Shown here one piece after another: positions 62,400-64,000 of a DNA stretch of 64,000 bases (within the stretch, counting starts at the first letter, position 1; each line of letters starts with the position of its first letter). A program made the translations under genes and the position numbers. The notes beneath the pieces are model-generated. The model worked only from the letters and a program-made list of their open reading frames with translations, searched no databases and had not been told where the DNA came from. Origin of the DNA: Coenobita brevimanus. Its lineage: Eukaryota > Arthropoda > Malacostraca > Decapoda > Coenobitidae. The stretch is from positions 7,363,001-7,427,000 of the forward strand of contig CM064713.1 of the NCBI GenBank assembly GCA_032717465.1. Reading direction: 5' to 3'.

Positions 62400-64000
62400 C
62401 ATTCAACTTATCAGGCCTTCTCCTATGCCGCTTCCGACGACATCCCTGCTCCTCCACACAGTCCACTCCTCCGGAGTGGTTCTGTTACTGATTCACTTCT
62501 TCCCTCATGAAACTGTCATCATCCTCTTTTACTTCAGCTCCGTGGTCCTCCTCAACATCCTCAGCAGCAGGTGAGCACAGTTCCTCGGAGACGTCCCTGT
62601 TATACTGTCTTGGCCCATGGTATTGTCTCACGTGTACCACCTTTCATCGAGATTTCCTGCCTACCCAAATCTGGTACGCTACATCTGACAGGCAGTTCAT
62701 CACAGTGTAAGGCCAATCCCACGGACTCTGCAGCTTTGGTGACTGTCCCTTCTTCTACTGAAGATTGTATAACCAAACTTTCTCGCCATCCTTAAAGCTC
62801 ACCTCACTTGCCTTGGCATCATACTTGTGCTTCATCACATTGCGTGAAAGCTTTCGAGTTTCTCACACTTAACTATGTACCTCAGCCGACCCCTTCTTAA
62901 GATGCTTTGCATAACTGGAGGTGTCTGTAGGCGGCTCTTCACAAGGTGGTCTTCCAATTAACAAGTCAGGTCATAACCGTAAGTCATAGCCCAACATCAG
63001 TTTTGCAGAGGTGTAGCCGGTACACTGGTGATATGCCATCAGCAATGCAGGAAATTTTTGGTCCTATTCTGTGTGTCCCTCTACGCAGTACTTGGCCAGT
63101 TCTTGTCCCAGGGTCCAATTGAATTTCTCCATCATTCCATCTGACTTTGGCCTTAGTGGGGTCGTCCTGGTCTTCTTGATCCCTAGTAACTTGCTGCACT
63201 CACGGAGCACAGCAGACCCGAAGTTTCTACCTTGGCCTGAATGCAGCTCTTGTGGCATCCCAAAACGGCTGAAAAATTGGTCAACCAACAACTGAGCAAC
63301 AGTAGCAGCCTTTTGATTGGGGATGGCCTAGGTTTCTGTCCACTTTGTGAAGTAGTCCATGGTAACACATATACACTGCTTTCCTTTTTCAGTTAGTGGC
63401 ACAGCTCCAGCATGTCCACTGCGACTCTTTCCATCAGTGGACCCACTTGGTACAGCTGAAGAAAGTCGCAACCACGTTTCTTTGGTCCCTTCCTGGCAGA
63501 GTATTCATCTCAGGCCCGACACCTCTCTTCAACGTCCTGACACTTGCCAGTCCAGTAGTACCTCTATTGCAGCTGACTTAGTTTTCTTCACTCCCAGGTG
63601 CCTACTAGTGATGTGGTTGTGAGACTCTTCTTAGACCTCAGACCTTATTTTCTTCAGAACCACCAGTTACAAACACTTGCTGAGGCCATTGAGTGTATCC
63701 CACTAACCTTCAGTAGTCCATTGTTCAACGAAAGAAGGTCTTATTGACCCCAGTATCTCTTAGTTGCAGGCTGAGCCTGGAAATCTCATTCCAAGATGGT
63801 CGCACTGTATTCTGCTGCAACCACTTTAGCACTGATTGTAAATCTGCATCCTCCATCTGCATCCACGTCAGGTCTTCTTCATCTGACATTGGCCCTGTCA
63901 CTGCAGTACGGCTGCATTTCTTGAAAAGATCTTCTTTAATACTATACTCCTTGCAATCTGGGTCACAAGGCCGACAACTCAGGCTTTGAGCATTGCCATG
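62400..64000 (-). pseudogene. pol: GypD pol 3' part (integrase), decayed
   Basis: Integrase zinc region (RYYWTGKCQDVEERC) near 63575-63510. Core: VAVDMLE, then DYFTKWTE followed by an amber, QLLVDQFFSRFGMPQELHS-QGRNF (the second catalytic Asp region has Gly-Gln, not Asp-Gln), and MMEKFNWTL. A C-terminal section VWLYNLQ and KGQSPKLQSPWDWPYTV lies near 62780-62700, and VVHVRQYHGP follows. Several stops. The acidic end is at about 62500-62560. This C-terminal pattern is typical of gypsy elements common in arthropods. No active enzyme. Confidence 0.78.

Larger units (their letters stand above)
61651..64000 (-). mobile_element. GypD, gypsy retrotransposon of another family, 3' part
   Basis: Minus orientation, running off the window. 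The 3' LTR is 61651-62300 and is preceded on the minus strand by a purine-rich tract. The integrase is only distantly related to GypA/B. Confidence 0.85.

Overview
The window looks like intergenic or heterochromatic DNA from an animal, most likely a decapod crustacean. This rests on the style of the Jockey-like and RTE-like LINEs, the long TA, GA and GATA microsatellites, a tRNA-derived SINE and an endogenous retrovirus with an F-type envelope. The species call is an inference. I found no convincing host protein gene and no stand-alone rRNA or tRNA gene. Nearly all recognisable sequence is transposable elements, many nested.

Layout. (1) 1-8910: Ty3/gypsy element GypA-1, minus strand, with 3' LTR 1-1758 (cut by the window edge) and 5' LTR 7255-8910. 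(2) 8911-14200: a Jockey-like LINE (Jk-1) sitting in that 5' LTR and itself split by an RTE-like LINE (RTE-1, 9630-12554). (3) 14201-30199: an errantivirus-like element, plus strand, with gag, pol and an intact 576-codon env. Its gag is split by RTE-2 (16738-19093, minus) and by Jk-2 (19268-22589, plus). A headless SINE copy lies between pol and env. (4) 30200-38007: GypA-2, minus, missing its 3' end, gag hit by a third RTE fragment. (5) 38174-38517: a complete tRNA-derived SINE. (6) 39771-41107: the gag of a BEL/Pao element, cut by a second RTE subfamily (RTE-M, 41106-44315). A decayed LINE follows to about 45180. (7) 46187-46947: a piggyBac-type MITE flanked by TTAA. 47846-48605: a PIF/Harbinger-type element flanked by TAA. 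(8) 49175-58751: GypB, a complete gypsy element, minus, TSD ATACT. (9) 59381-61175: a related solo LTR (GypC), plus, TSD AAAAT. (10) 61651-64000: the 3' LTR and integrase end of a different gypsy element, minus.

How the parts work together. GypA, GypB and GypC belong to one superfamily with unusually long LTRs of 1.8-2.15 kb. All have gag without a zinc knuckle. Pol sits in the -1 frame behind a conserved T-run and a GC-rich hairpin. After the integrase come a proline-rich stretch and a conserved tail. The reading frame runs through the polypurine tract into the LTR, which carries its own long, repeat-rich but conserved open frame. The LTR ends carry a hairpin whose stem changes in a compensating way between copies. 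I regard the LTR-encoded protein and this hairpin as the most novel signals here.

Most pol genes carry stops and frameshifts. The complete reading frames are gag of GypA-1 and GypB, env of the errantivirus-like element, and the LTR frames of GypB (right LTR) and GypC.
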